Positions 34,764 to 43,080 are shown, counted from the stretch's first letter. The stretch is 64,000 nucleotides of DNA from Elusimicrobiaceae bacterium (GCA_017961585.1 JAGCWX010000020.1:62001-126000); one strand, 5' to 3'. Numbers and translations are program-made. The notes: a model not told the origin generated them from the sequence alone.

Positions 34764-35507
34764 TTATATATATAATCCACCATTTACCGCAAGTACCTGA
34801 CCGGTGATGTAGGCGGCCTGGTCGCTGGCGAGGAATAGCACCGCGTTGGCAATGTCCTGCGCGCTGGCAAAACGTTTAAGCGGGATGGATTGCAGGGCTT
34901 GCTCTTTGACTTGCTCGGGCAGGGAATCGGTCATAGCGGTTTGCACGAAGCCGGGGGCCACGGCGTTGACGCGCACATTGCGCGAGCCGAACTCTTTGGC
35001 CCAGGTTTTGGTCAGCCCGATCAGCCCCGCTTTGCTGGCCACATAATTGGCCTGGCCCGGGTTGCCCATCTGCCCCACTACCGAGGAAATATTTACAATA
35101 TTTCCGCTGCGTTTTTTGAACATTACTTTAAGCGCAGCTTTGGACATTAAAAACGTGCCCTTTAAATTGACGTCAATCACGGCGTTCCAATCATCCTCGC
35201 TCATACGCACGGTTAAATTGTCTTTGGTGATGCCGGCATTGTTGACTAGCACATCCAGCTGGCCGAATTCTTTGACGGCGTTTTCTACAAAACTTTCGCA
35301 ATCTTGCGCGTTGGAAATGTTGACCACTTGCGTGTAAATTTTTACACCGGTGGAAGCCAACTCCGCCGCGACAGCTTTGAGGGCCTCTTCGCGCGTGGCA
35401 CACAGGGCTAAATTGGCCCCTTGCTTGGCAAACGCGTGCGCCAACGCAAGCCCAATCCCGCGTGAGGCACCCGTAATCATAACGGTTTTACCGGTAAAGT
35501 TTAGCAT
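34764..35507 (-). CDS. fabG: 3-oxoacyl-[ACP] reductase
   Basis: 247 residues, classical short-chain dehydrogenase: TGASRGIGLALAHAF (NADP site), NNAGIT, catalytic Ser in NISSVVGQMG and Tyr/Lys in YVASKAG. Reduces 3-oxoacyl-ACP. AGGAGA precedes the ATG; its start overlaps the end of plsX by 7 bp. Confidence 0.95.
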   Translation of the reverse strand: MLNFTGKTVMITGASRGIGLALAHAFAKQGANLALCATREEALKAVAAELASTGVKIYTQVVNISNAQDCESFVENAVKEFGQLDVLVNNAGITKDNLTVRMSEDDWNAVIDVNLKGTFLMSKAALKVMFKKRSGNIVNISSVVGQMGNPGQANYVASKAGLIGLTKTWAKEFGSRNVRVNAVAPGFVQTAMTDSLPEQVKEQALQSIPLKRFASAQDIANAVLFLASDQAAYITGQVLAVNGGLYI

Positions 35508-36550
35508 ACGTGCGTCTCCTGCTGGATGTCTTGCTCCAGTTTATCAAACGTAGGTTTTAAGCTGTCCATTTTGGCGGCAATGTCGCCGATGAAATTTTTC
35601 TCTACTAAGCGGGCGGCTGTTTTGAGTGCGTTGAAAATAGCAAAATCGTTAGATTTACCGTGCGAGATAATGGCTACCCCGTTTACCCCCACCAGCGGTG
35701 CGCCGCCGTAACAATCGGGGTTGGTATGTTTTTTAACGGCCTTAAAAGCACCGCGCGATAAAAGCGCGCCCACCATCGCTTGCGGACGTTTTTTTACTTC
35801 GCGCTTGATCATACCGATCATTGCTTTAGCCATTCCTTCGGCCATTTTCAGCACGATGTTTCCCACAAATCCGTCGCACACGATCACGTCCGTATCGCCG
35901 GCGTTTACATCGCGCCCTTCTACCGTTCCTTTAAAATTGATGCCAATATCGCGCATATGCGGCACGGTATGTTTGACCAGCATATTGCCCTTGGTTTCTT
36001 CTTCGCCGATAGATAAAATACCTACCGACGGTGCAGGGATATCAAATACTTTTTGCATATATGCCGAGCCCATCACCGCAAATTGCAACAAGTGAATGGG
36101 TTTACAGTCGGCATTGGCACCCGCGTCTAAAAGCAAGCTGACCCCTTTGTAAGTGGGCATGGGGGTGGCAATCGCCGGGCGTTGCACGCCTTTGATACGC
36201 CCCAAACCAAAAAGGGCCGCCACCATCGCCGCGCCGGAGTGCCCGGCCGACACAAAAGCATCGGCTTGTTTTTTGTGAACCAAGTCGGCACAGACTACAA
36301 TGCTGGCATCTTTTTTACTGCGGCATTCTTTAGCGGGTTCGGCACCCATGTCAATGGTTTGCGGAGCGTGGACAATGGTAATATGGGCAGGGATTTCGTT
36401 ATGACCTAAAGCAGCCAATTCTTGACGCAAGACGGTTTCATCCCCTACCAAGATGACATCTATCCCCAGCTTTTTGACGGCTTGGAGCGCCCCCAACACG
36501 TTGGGGTGCGCACCAAAATCTCCGCCTAATGCGTCCAAAGCTATTTTCAT
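35501..36550 (-). CDS. plsX: Phosphate acyltransferase PlsX
   Basis: 349 residues, starting MKIALDALGGDFGAHPNV, with the PlsX signatures SAGHSGAAMVAALF and VCDGFVGNIVLKMAEG. Makes acyl-phosphate from acyl-ACP for phospholipid synthesis. Follows rpmF by 9 bp and overlaps fabG, the standard order for this operon. Confidence 0.96.
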   Translation of the reverse strand: MKIALDALGGDFGAHPNVLGALQAVKKLGIDVILVGDETVLRQELAALGHNEIPAHITIVHAPQTIDMGAEPAKECRSKKDASIVVCADLVHKKQADAFVSAGHSGAAMVAALFGLGRIKGVQRPAIATPMPTYKGVSLLLDAGANADCKPIHLLQFAVMGSAYMQKVFDIPAPSVGILSIGEEETKGNMLVKHTVPHMRDIGINFKGTVEGRDVNAGDTDVIVCDGFVGNIVLKMAEGMAKAMIGMIKREVKKRPQAMVGALLSRGAFKAVKKHTNPDCYGGAPLVGVNGVAIISHGKSNDFAIFNALKTAARLVEKNFIGDIAAKMDSLKPTFDKLEQDIQQETHVC

Positions 36551-36559
36551 AGCGATTGT

Positions 36560-36775
36560 TTATTTGGCTTCAGGGGCGGCGGCAGCTTCTTCTTTGGTTT
36601 TTTGAGCTACTACCACACGATCTTTGTAGTACCCGCAGGAAGGGCACACGTTATGCGGCAAGCGTTTGGCATGGCAGTTGGGGCATTCCACTAACTGCGG
36701 CAACTCTACGCCCGAGTTGTGCGATCTTCTCATATCCCGGCGGGAACGAGTGTGTTTTTTCTTTGGATTCGGCAT
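36560..36775 (-). CDS. rpmF: 50S ribosomal protein L32
   Basis: 71 residues. MPNPKKKHTRSRRDMRRSHN start, then a zinc ribbon (CPNCHAKRLPHNVCPSCGYY) and an Ala/Glu tail. The usual yceD-rpmF-plsX arrangement links ribosome and lipid synthesis. Confidence 0.97.
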   Translation of the reverse strand: MPNPKKKHTRSRRDMRRSHNSGVELPQLVECPNCHAKRLPHNVCPSCGYYKDRVVVAQKTKEEAAAAPEAK

Positions 36776-36818
36776 GTGAATTACTCCTATATATTAGTAA
36801 AAATTCTACTGAACTTTA

Positions 36819-37307
36819 CTACTTAAATTTGCCTTTTAATACAGCAAAAGGCGACAAATTCTCCGGCGTGCAATGACAGGGGCCTTCATTCAAATTCTTT
36901 CCACATTGCGCGCACAAACCCTTGCAATCCGGTTTACACAAGAAACGGATTTCTTCCGTGAGTGCCAAGGTTTGTTTGACTACATACATTATATCAATTA
37001 TTTCACATTTGGTGCTATAAGTTTCTGCAAAACTCTCGGAAAAATCCTGCCGCACTTCTTGTAAGCAACGGGCACATTGCACGTTGCGCTGGCCGGAAAT
37101 TTTCCCTTGCACCAAAATATCTTTAGGCGTTACGCTAAAGGCCAACTCCACGTTTGCCTTTACAATTTGATGCGGGGGTTCCAGCACGTCCTTTAGATAA
37201 ACAGCCGCCAGCTGGGCCGTGCAATTAAAATTGCCCAGGCGGATGAGATCGTGCGTTTTAAATTTTAGATCGCGCGGAACGTCAAACTCCGCATAATTAG
37301 ATGTCAT
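36819..37307 (-). CDS. DUF177 / YceD family protein
   Basis: 162 residues with CARCLQEVRQDFSESF and a C-terminal Cys cluster (FLCKPDCKGLCAQCGKNL) typical of YceD/DUF177. Family members are implicated in 23S rRNA maturation. First gene of the operon; only about one base should precede the ATG in the mRNA because TTTGC-TAAAAT (37321-37316) lies eight bases upstream. No ribosome binding site. Confidence 0.9.
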   Translation of the reverse strand: MTSNYAEFDVPRDLKFKTHDLIRLGNFNCTAQLAAVYLKDVLEPPHQIVKANVELAFSVTPKDILVQGKISGQRNVQCARCLQEVRQDFSESFAETYSTKCEIIDIMYVVKQTLALTEEIRFLCKPDCKGLCAQCGKNLNEGPCHCTPENLSPFAVLKGKFK

Positions 37308-37315
37308 ATACTTTT

Positions 37316-37326
37316 ATTTTAGCAAA
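37316..37326 (-). promoter_or_regulatory. Extended -10 promoter of the yceD-rpmF operon
   Basis: On the minus strand ATTTGC-TAAAAT, eight bases from the ATG at 37307; predicts a nearly leaderless mRNA. Confidence 0.55.
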
Positions 37327-37327
37327 T

Positions 37328-38710
37328 TTAACGAGTGAAAGATTTGTTTTCCCACTTGCGGCTACGCCAGCGGCGTTCAAAAATAGCGGCCCGGATGAGC
37401 TCGTCTAGCGTCATGGCCAGCCAAATACCTACCAGCCCCCAGCCCAGCCACACGCCCAGGATGTAGGCAAACAATGTAGCCACGCCCCACATTACTAACA
37501 CGCCGGTGATGAACGGGAAGAACACGTCACCCGATGCAATGAGTGAATTGACCGCCGTGATATTTACCGCGCGGCCAATTTCCAGTAACACATCCACCCA
37601 CAGCACACATACGCCCATACGGATGACGTCGGGATTTTGCGAGAGGAAACCAAAAATCTGCCGCCCCAACAGGGCTGTAATCAACGAGATAATCACACTC
37701 ACCCACAACGCCCAGCGGATGGAATATTTTTCCAGCGAGAACGCCGCATGATTGCGCGCCCGGCCAATCAAATGCCCGATGGTAATGGATGCCCCGTGCC
37801 CGATGGCCATAGCAAACACGTACGAGAACATCACAATATGCATGGTATACGTGCGGGTGGTCAGCGCGGCAGTGCCCAACAGCACGGTGAAATACGTAAT
37901 AACCACTTGCGATAAATCGTACGATACATTTTCCCCCGCCGCCGGCAGGCCGATAATGAGCAGGTTTTTAACCTTATCCCACGGGAACGGTTGGAAGTAA
38001 GCAAGCGGTGGTTTTTGCGATACTTTGCGAAATAAAATCACGTACAAGATTCCCACCGCCACCAAGCGACACAGCAGGGTGGAAATCCCGGCCCCGGTAA
38101 TACCCAGCGGAGCAAAGCCGCCGTGGCCGAAAATCAAAAAGTAATTGCCGATTACGTTTAGTACGTTGATAATCAACGCCGACCACATGGGATAATAGGC
38201 CTTGTTGTGGCTGCGCAAAATGGCCCCCAGCGTCATGGCCAACGCCAACAGGAACGAACTTCCCCCCACTACTTTCATATACGGCAGGGCGTGTTGCATC
38301 AGGTTGGGGTCAATACCCATCACGTGCAACAGTTGCGGCGCAAACCCATACAGCCCGGCACTGACCAAAATACCCATTACCAAGTTGAGCAGGAGCGAAA
38401 CGCCAATCACTTGCAAGACGTTTTTTTGCTGTTTGGCCCCTAAATATTGCGCGCACAGTACCGACGTGCCCAACGTGGTAATCATATACACCAAGCACAC
38501 CAAAAACACCAACTGATTAACCACCCCGCTGGCGGCGACGGCATCGTCAGAGAAGCGGCTGAGCATAAACACGTCCGTCGCACCCGTGAGCATTAAGAGC
38601 AACGTTTCAAAGAAAATGGGGCTGGTTAAATGAAACAGCTGCCGGCGCAACGGTTTTTTGAGCGACGTGTTTTTAGCGGATTTTTGGGATTTGTGTTGGG
38701 TCTTACGCAT
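37328..38710 (-). CDS. MATE family multidrug/organic cation efflux transporter
   Basis: 460 residues with twelve predicted helices in two homologous halves and the MATE opening FHLTSPIFFETLLLMLTGATD. It exports cationic drugs or metabolites in exchange for Na+ or H+. The start at 38710 (MRKTQHKSQKS) is followed by a basic cytoplasmic tail. The frame continues upstream to 38971 but there it translates repeat DNA. TACAAT ends six bases before this ATG, so the mRNA is predicted to be leaderless. Confidence 0.9.
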   Translation of the reverse strand: MRKTQHKSQKSAKNTSLKKPLRRQLFHLTSPIFFETLLLMLTGATDVFMLSRFSDDAVAASGVVNQLVFLVCLVYMITTLGTSVLCAQYLGAKQQKNVLQVIGVSLLLNLVMGILVSAGLYGFAPQLLHVMGIDPNLMQHALPYMKVVGGSSFLLALAMTLGAILRSHNKAYYPMWSALIINVLNVIGNYFLIFGHGGFAPLGITGAGISTLLCRLVAVGILYVILFRKVSQKPPLAYFQPFPWDKVKNLLIIGLPAAGENVSYDLSQVVITYFTVLLGTAALTTRTYTMHIVMFSYVFAMAIGHGASITIGHLIGRARNHAAFSLEKYSIRWALWVSVIISLITALLGRQIFGFLSQNPDVIRMGVCVLWVDVLLEIGRAVNITAVNSLIASGDVFFPFITGVLVMWGVATLFAYILGVWLGWGLVGIWLAMTLDELIRAAIFERRWRSRKWENKSFTR

Positions 38711-38716
38711 AGGTAT

Positions 38717-38722
38717 ATTGTA
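38717..38722 (-). promoter_or_regulatory. -10 box six bases before the MATE start codon
   Basis: TACAAT (38722-38717) on the minus strand, then ATACCT and ATG. No clear -35. Upstream, TTTGGGCCTTTGCCTTGG (38728-38745) weakly resembles the operator-like repeats. Confidence 0.5.
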
Positions 38723-38774
38723 CCAAATTTGGGCCTTTGCCTTGGAAGGTGCGTTATCTTGCACGCCCATTAGA

Positions 38775-38862
38775 GTCATCCTGAAAGGTTGTAGTTCAGA
38801 ATCTCTGCCTTGTGCTCTTTTAAGCGGTGGAGATTCCCGATTGCAACCTTCGGGAATGACGC
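38775..38862. repeat. Two GTCAT-family palindromic repeats
   Basis: GTCATCCTGAA...TTCAGAATCTC (38775-38805) and GAGATTCCCGA...CGGGAATGACGC (38830-38862), separated by 24 bases. The same two unit types in the same kind of arrangement occur at 18584-18660. No gene in 38746-38969. Confidence 0.65.
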
Positions 38863-38914
38863 TTTTTGATACCGGCGCAGGCAGGAGATGTTTTCCTTTC
38901 AACCAAAATCGGGG

Positions 38915-38943
38915 TTGCATTCCCTTTGCCAAAAATCTACAAT
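38915..38943 (+). promoter_or_regulatory. Promoter of the surface-repeat gene pair
   Basis: TTGCAT (38915-38920), 17-bp spacer, TACAAT (38938-38943). Confidence 0.75.
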
Positions 38944-38969
38944 AAGGAAAATGACTAAAAGGAGCACGC

Positions 38970-39488
38970 ATGAAAAAACTATTGCTTTTAATGTTGTTGG
39001 TTGGCTTTGCATTACCGGCTTTTTGCGCCGGGGAAGGGAACGTGAAACTTTCTTTGTGGGACCGCTATGCCGTATCTATCCCTCACAACAATTTGGATGA
39101 AATCAAAGGCGTGGACCTGGGTATCGGCTCCACCACGCACAACGTAACCGGCTTCCAAGGCGATTTGCTTTGGGCCGAAACCAACAACCTCATCGGTGCC
39201 AACTTTGCCTGGGGGATCAGCAAAACCTCGTACGCGCAAGGCGCGCAACTGGCATTTGTAACCATGAGCAACTCCATCACCGGGGCCCAACTGGGTGCGG
39301 TGAATATGTCCTCGCGCTCGGTAATTGGGGCGCAAGTGGGCTTTTACAACCAAGCCGAATATATCAACGGTGTGCAGTTGGGGTTTGTCAACTACGCCAA
39401 ATATATTTACGGCTTGCAGCTGGGATTTATCAACATCGCCGAAAACGGCTTCCTGCCCGCGATGATTTTTGTAAACGGACGTTTTTAA
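38970..39488 (+). CDS. Secreted surface-repeat protein (GxQxGxxN repeats), copy 1
   Basis: 172 residues with signal peptide (LLLLMLLVGFALPAFCAG). The mature part has repeats of about 16 residues of the form (I/V)xGxQ(L/V)GxVNxA, for example YINGVQLGFVNYAKYI and YGLQLGFINIAENG, ending FLPAMIFVNGRF. The pattern resembles surface repeats seen in leptospiral LA_2272-type proteins; a short beta-solenoid or outer-membrane association is likely. AAGGAGC precedes the ATG. A paralogue follows after 40 bp. Confidence 0.75.
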   Translation: MKKLLLLMLLVGFALPAFCAGEGNVKLSLWDRYAVSIPHNNLDEIKGVDLGIGSTTHNVTGFQGDLLWAETNNLIGANFAWGISKTSYAQGAQLAFVTMSNSITGAQLGAVNMSSRSVIGAQVGFYNQAEYINGVQLGFVNYAKYIYGLQLGFINIAENGFLPAMIFVNGRF

Positions 39489-39528
39489 GTAGTATTTAAA
39501 AGACGTATATATAAGGAGACAAAACGAA

Positions 39529-40095
39529 ATGAAAAAACTAGCCGTATTGTTAGTAGCTGTATTGATGGCCGCTCCTGCCTTTGCAGGGGATAAGGGCATT
39601 TTGAAATTGTCCTTGTGGGGCGACGCTGCCGTAGCTGTGCCCAATAACATCCACACCGTAAGAGGGATTGACTTGGGTATCGGTTCTACCACCGATTCTC
39701 TCTACGGTTTCCAATGGAACTTGCTCTTTGGTGAAGTGGGTGAACTGCGCGGTATTAACGAAGCGTTAGCCGTTGCCAAAGTGAACGAAGGGTATGGTAT
39801 CAACTCTGCTTGGATTTATGCCCGTACCAACCACTTCTACGGTGCCCAAGGGGCCATCGTTTCCATCAACGATAGCTTCTTCGGTGGGTTACAAGCCGGT
39901 TTGATCAACTTGTCCCATGGCAAAGTAATCGGTGCTCAATTTGGTTTCTACAACCAAGTGGCCGACTTGCACGGCGTACAACTTGGTTTTGTAAACTATG
40001 CTCAACACATCAGCAAAGGGTTACAAATCGGTTTGGTGAACATCGCCAAGAACGGTTGGTTGCCTGCAATGATCATTGTAAACGGCCGCTTCTAA
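39529..40095 (+). CDS. Secreted surface-repeat protein (GxQxGxxN repeats), copy 2
   Basis: 188 residues, signal peptide ending APAFAG. Shares with its neighbour the opening KLSLWxxxAVxxPNN, GxDLGIGSTT and the C-terminal block GLQIGLVNIAKNG-WLPAMIIVNGRF. A tandem duplication that has diverged mostly in the middle. AAGGAG precedes the ATG. Both genes should share one transcript, ended by a strong terminator. Confidence 0.75.
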   Translation: MKKLAVLLVAVLMAAPAFAGDKGILKLSLWGDAAVAVPNNIHTVRGIDLGIGSTTDSLYGFQWNLLFGEVGELRGINEALAVAKVNEGYGINSAWIYARTNHFYGAQGAIVSINDSFFGGLQAGLINLSHGKVIGAQFGFYNQVADLHGVQLGFVNYAQHISKGLQIGLVNIAKNGWLPAMIIVNGRF

Positions 40096-40113
40096 TTCGG
40101 TTGTTTAGCTTTA

Positions 40114-40145
40114 AAACCGCCCCCTTGTGGAGGGCGGTTTTTTTT
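40114..40145 (+). terminator. Terminator after the surface-repeat pair
   Basis: AAACCGCCC/GGGCGGTTT stem with nine-base loop followed by a run of T. Its loop and right arm also hold the presumed -35 region of rpsB. Confidence 0.85.
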
Positions 40146-40153
40146 GCTATAAT
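40125..40153 (+). promoter_or_regulatory. Promoter of rpsB-tsf
   Basis: TTGTGG (40125-40130), 17-bp spacer ending TTTTTTGC, TATAAT (40148-40153). The spacer coincides with the upstream terminator's right arm and T run. Confidence 0.7.
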
Positions 40154-40159
40154 TTACAT

Positions 40160-40281
40160 AGGTGAAACTGAGCGGCCCCACGCAACCAGTTGTAAATTCA
40201 AGTGGAGGCCGACGTCACCCAGGCAAACGCCACCCGGGGTATCCTCTACCCTAATTTAGGCGTGCGCCACAGGAGAATAAC
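40160..40281 (+). promoter_or_regulatory. Structured rpsB mRNA leader
   Basis: About 120 bases of untranslated leader. It can fold a 9-bp helix with one bulged A (40173-40181 with 40202-40211) and a hairpin GGGTA-TCCTC-TACCC (40237-40251) upstream of the AGGAG at 40271-40275. Ribosomal protein S2 is known to regulate rpsB-tsf through the leader in E. coli; the same here is inference. It is not a tRNA. Confidence 0.5.
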
Positions 40282-41343
40282 ATGAGTAACGTATCTATGA
40301 AATCCATGCTGGAAGCTGGCGTGCATTTTGGCCACCAAACCTCCCGCTGGAACCCCAAAATGGGCCGCTTTATCTTCGGTGAAAGAAACGGCGTGCACAT
40401 TTTAGACTTGCAAAAAACCGCTAAAGAACTGAAAAAGGCCTGTGCTTTTGTGAAAGAAGAAAGCAAAAAAGGCGCGAAATTTTTGTTCGTCGGTACCAAG
40501 AAACAAGCCCAAGAATCCATCAAAGCCGAAGCCGAACGCTGCGGTGCTTTCTGCATCAGCGAAAAATGGCTCGGTGGCACCTTGACCAACTTCCAAACCG
40601 TCAAGAAATCCATTGAACGCATGAACGAACTGGAAAAATGGGAAACCTCGGGCGTGTTTAAAGCCATCTCCAAGAAAGAAGCCAGCCGCTTAACCAAAGA
40701 ATTGGCCCGCTTGCAAAAACTCTTGGGTGGTATCCGCGATATGAAGGTACTGCCGGACGTGGTCTTTGTCATTGACCCGGTGGATACCATGGGCGCGGTG
40801 CGTGAATCGCACGTGCTGGGCATCCCGGTGGTTGCCGTGTGCGACACCAATGCCGACCCGGACTTGATTTCCTTGCCCATCCCCGGTAACGACGATGCTG
40901 CCCGCTCCATTAAACTTTTCTGCGGGGCGATTGCAGACTCTATTTTAGAAGGCAGAAACGAAGCCAACTCCACCCAAGCGCAAGCCGAAACCCCGGCCGC
41001 TGAAAACCCGGCTATGGCACAAGCGTTTGAATCGGCCATGTTAGCCGCTGAAAAAGAAGCTACCGATGCCGAAATTCAAGAAGAAGTAAAAGTAGCCGAA
41101 GAAGTGGGCGAAGTGTTGGCTGAAAAAGATGCCGAAGTAAAAGCCGAAGAAAAGAAACCGGCTGCCAAAAAAACCGTAGCCAAAAAAACCACGGTAAAAA
41201 AAGCTGCCGATAAAGAAGAAAAACCGGCTGCCAAAAAAACCACGGCCAAAAAAGCCGCCGATAAAGAAGAAAAACCGGCTGCCAAAAAAACCGCCGCTAA
41301 AAAAACTACCGCTGCCAAAACCAAAAAAGCAGCTACCAAATAA
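40282..41343 (+). CDS. rpsB: 30S ribosomal protein S2 with long Lys/Ala tail
   Basis: 353 residues. Residues 1-230 are a normal S2 ([52 protein letters not shown]). The remaining 120 are an extension: first acidic ([20 protein letters not shown]), then repeats of the type [17 protein letters not shown] to the end. The tail is about 50 percent longer than the whole protein needs and resembles histone H1 or bacterial AlaLys-rich nucleoid proteins. AGGAG precedes the ATG. First gene of rpsB-tsf. Confidence 0.95.
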   Translation: MSNVSMKSMLEAGVHFGHQTSRWNPKMGRFIFGERNGVHILDLQKTAKELKKACAFVKEESKKGAKFLFVGTKKQAQESIKAEAERCGAFCISEKWLGGTLTNFQTVKKSIERMNELEKWETSGVFKAISKKEASRLTKELARLQKLLGGIRDMKVLPDVVFVIDPVDTMGAVRESHVLGIPVVAVCDTNADPDLISLPIPGNDDAARSIKLFCGAIADSILEGRNEANSTQAQAETPAAENPAMAQAFESAMLAAEKEATDAEIQEEVKVAEEVGEVLAEKDAEVKAEEKKPAAKKTVAKKTTVKKAADKEEKPAAKKTTAKKAADKEEKPAAKKTAAKKTTAAKTKKAATK

Positions 41344-41351
41344 ATTTGGGT

Positions 41352-41372
41352 GGGAACCCCACGTGGGTTCCC
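41352..41372 (+). promoter_or_regulatory. Hairpin between rpsB and tsf
   Basis: GGGAACCC/GGGTTCCC stem with five-base loop and no T run. It may lower read-through or protect the upstream mRNA, giving less EF-Ts than S2; inference. Confidence 0.55.
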
Positions 41373-41394
41373 CCTCATAAAAAGGAGATTTATA

Positions 41395-42216
41395 ATGTCT
41401 TTAATGGATGATATCAAAACCCTGCGCGACAAAACCGGCGCCGGTATGATGGACTGCAAAAAAGCGTTATTGGAATGCAATAACGATATGGAACAAGCCA
41501 TCGTATATCTGCGCAAAAAAGGTTTAGCCGCTATGGCCAAACGCGCCGACCGCGAAACCAAAGAAGGCAGAGTGGCCGTTAAAACCGACGGTAAAAACTT
41601 TGCAATGGTTTACCTGGGCTGCGAAACCGACTTTGTAGCCAAGACCGACGGTTTTATCAACTTGGCTAACGCCTTGGCCGATTACGTATTGGCACACCCC
41701 GGCGTCAATTACGATACCGACGAAACCATCAAAGCCAAAATTGCCGAAGAAGCCCCCAAATTCGGCGAGAACACCACCTTCAAGGGTGCCTATAACTGGA
41801 CCCCGGCCGACGGTGCTGTAATGGCTTACTACGTGCATAGCGACAACAAAAAGGCCTCCCTTTTAGAGATGGCTGTCTCCGGCAATGTAGACAAAACCAA
41901 AGCCGCCGAAATTGCCCGCGGCTTGGCCATGCACACCGTAGGGATGCAAACCGGTTGGATTAAAGCCGAGGACATTCCGCAAGAAGTCATTGATAAAGAA
42001 CTGGATATTTACAAAACCCAGGCCTTAAACGAAGGCAAACCCGAGGCCGCCATTGCCAAGATGCTGCCCGGTAAAGTCAAAAAGTTTGCCAAAGAAAACT
42101 GCCTCTTGGAACAAGGTACGATTAAAGACAACAAAAAAACCGTTGCCGATTATCTAGCCGAAGAATCCAAAGCCCTGGGCGGCACGCTGACCGTAACGCG
42201 CTTTGTGCGTTTCTAA
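41395..42216 (+). CDS. tsf: Elongation factor Ts
   Basis: 273 residues. N-terminal UBA-like domain (LRDKTGAGMMDCKKALLECNN), then GCETDFVAKTDGF, the EF-Tu contact motif. It recycles EF-Tu-GDP. The ATG at 41395 has AAGGAG upstream; in-frame codons before it translate the hairpin and are rejected. Standard rpsB-tsf pair. Confidence 0.96.
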   Translation: MSLMDDIKTLRDKTGAGMMDCKKALLECNNDMEQAIVYLRKKGLAAMAKRADRETKEGRVAVKTDGKNFAMVYLGCETDFVAKTDGFINLANALADYVLAHPGVNYDTDETIKAKIAEEAPKFGENTTFKGAYNWTPADGAVMAYYVHSDNKKASLLEMAVSGNVDKTKAAEIARGLAMHTVGMQTGWIKAEDIPQEVIDKELDIYKTQALNEGKPEAAIAKMLPGKVKKFAKENCLLEQGTIKDNKKTVADYLAEESKALGGTLTVTRFVRF

Positions 42217-42238
42217 GCGTAAGCCCGAATGTGTTTTT

Positions 42239-42267
42239 CCCCCGGCCCCTACGGCCGGGGGTTTTTT
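42239..42267 (+). terminator. Terminator after tsf
   Basis: CCCCCGGCC/GGCCGGGGG stem with five-base loop followed by TTTTTT. Confidence 0.9.
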
Positions 42268-42285
42268 GTGTGCGAACGGGAAATA

Positions 42286-42297
42286 ATTTGCTATACT
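42286..42297 (+). promoter_or_regulatory. Extended -10 promoter of pyrH
   Basis: AATTTGC-TATACT; no good -35 box. Confidence 0.55.
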
Positions 42298-42322
42298 GTA
42301 AAAAACTTGCAAGGAGATTTCT

Positions 42323-43063
42323 ATGACCGCTAGCGACATTATGATTAAGTCCGACAATCCCAAAAAACGCGTTTTGCTCAAACTTTCCGGCGAGGCCCTT
42401 AGCACCGAAGGCCACCGCGGCATCAACCCGCAATCCTTAAAAGAAATTGCTGTGGAAATTGCCCAGGCCTACAAAAAAGCCGATTGCGAATTGACCATCG
42501 TCATTGGCGGTGGGAACATTTGGCGCGGCGTGCGCGACGGGGGCGGCGTGATTGATCGCGTCAATTCGGATAATATGGGTATGCTAGCTACCGTTATTAA
42601 CGCCATTGCCTTGCAGTCCGCCATTGAAGATGCCGGCGTGCCCACACGCGTGCTGACTTCTATTAACATCTATCAATTGGCCGAGGCGTTTGTGCGCCGC
42701 AAAGCCATCCGCCACTTGCAAAAAGGGCGCATTGTCATTTTTGCGGGCGGAACCGGCAACCCCTACTTTACTACCGACAGTGCCGCCGCGTTGCGCGCCA
42801 GCGAAATCAATGCAGACGTGCTGCTCAAAGCCACGCAAGTGGACGGCGTGTACGATGCGGACCCCAAGAAAAACCCGCAAGCCAAGCTCATCCACAAAAT
42901 CACCTACGCCGACGCCATTGCCAAGCGCTTGCAATTTATGGACACAGCCGCCCTGGCCTTGTGTATGGAAAAGCAACTGCCCATCCAAGTGTTCAATTTG
43001 CACAAAAAAGGCAACATAGAAAAAGCATTGTGTGGCGAAGAAATAGGTACTGTAATTTATTAA
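42323..43063 (+). CDS. pyrH: Uridylate kinase
   Basis: 246 residues of the amino-acid kinase fold: RVLLKLSGEAL, IVIGGGNIWRG, and the GGTGNPYFTTDSAAALRA nucleotide loop. Phosphorylates UMP to UDP. AAGGAG lies upstream of the ATG. It follows rpsB-tsf as in many genomes, but with its own promoter after a terminator. Confidence 0.95.
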   Translation: MTASDIMIKSDNPKKRVLLKLSGEALSTEGHRGINPQSLKEIAVEIAQAYKKADCELTIVIGGGNIWRGVRDGGGVIDRVNSDNMGMLATVINAIALQSAIEDAGVPTRVLTSINIYQLAEAFVRRKAIRHLQKGRIVIFAGGTGNPYFTTDSAAALRASEINADVLLKATQVDGVYDADPKKNPQAKLIHKITYADAIAKRLQFMDTAALALCMEKQLPIQVFNLHKKGNIEKALCGEEIGTVIY

Positions 43064-43080
43064 TTTACACCTATAACAAA

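Noticed and set aside
38728-38745. Operator copy upstream of the MATE gene at 38710
   Set aside because: Matches only one half and its position relative to the -10 box differs from the other sites.
38711-38971. Upstream in-frame extension of the MATE gene (about 87 codons)
   Set aside because: It translates the GTCAT-type repeats and overlaps the promoter region; no ribosome site. The helix-rich protein begins naturally at 38710.
40160-40281. Possible tRNA or other known RNA gene upstream of rpsB
   Set aside because: No cloverleaf or TTCGANTC-like loop; best explained as mRNA leader.
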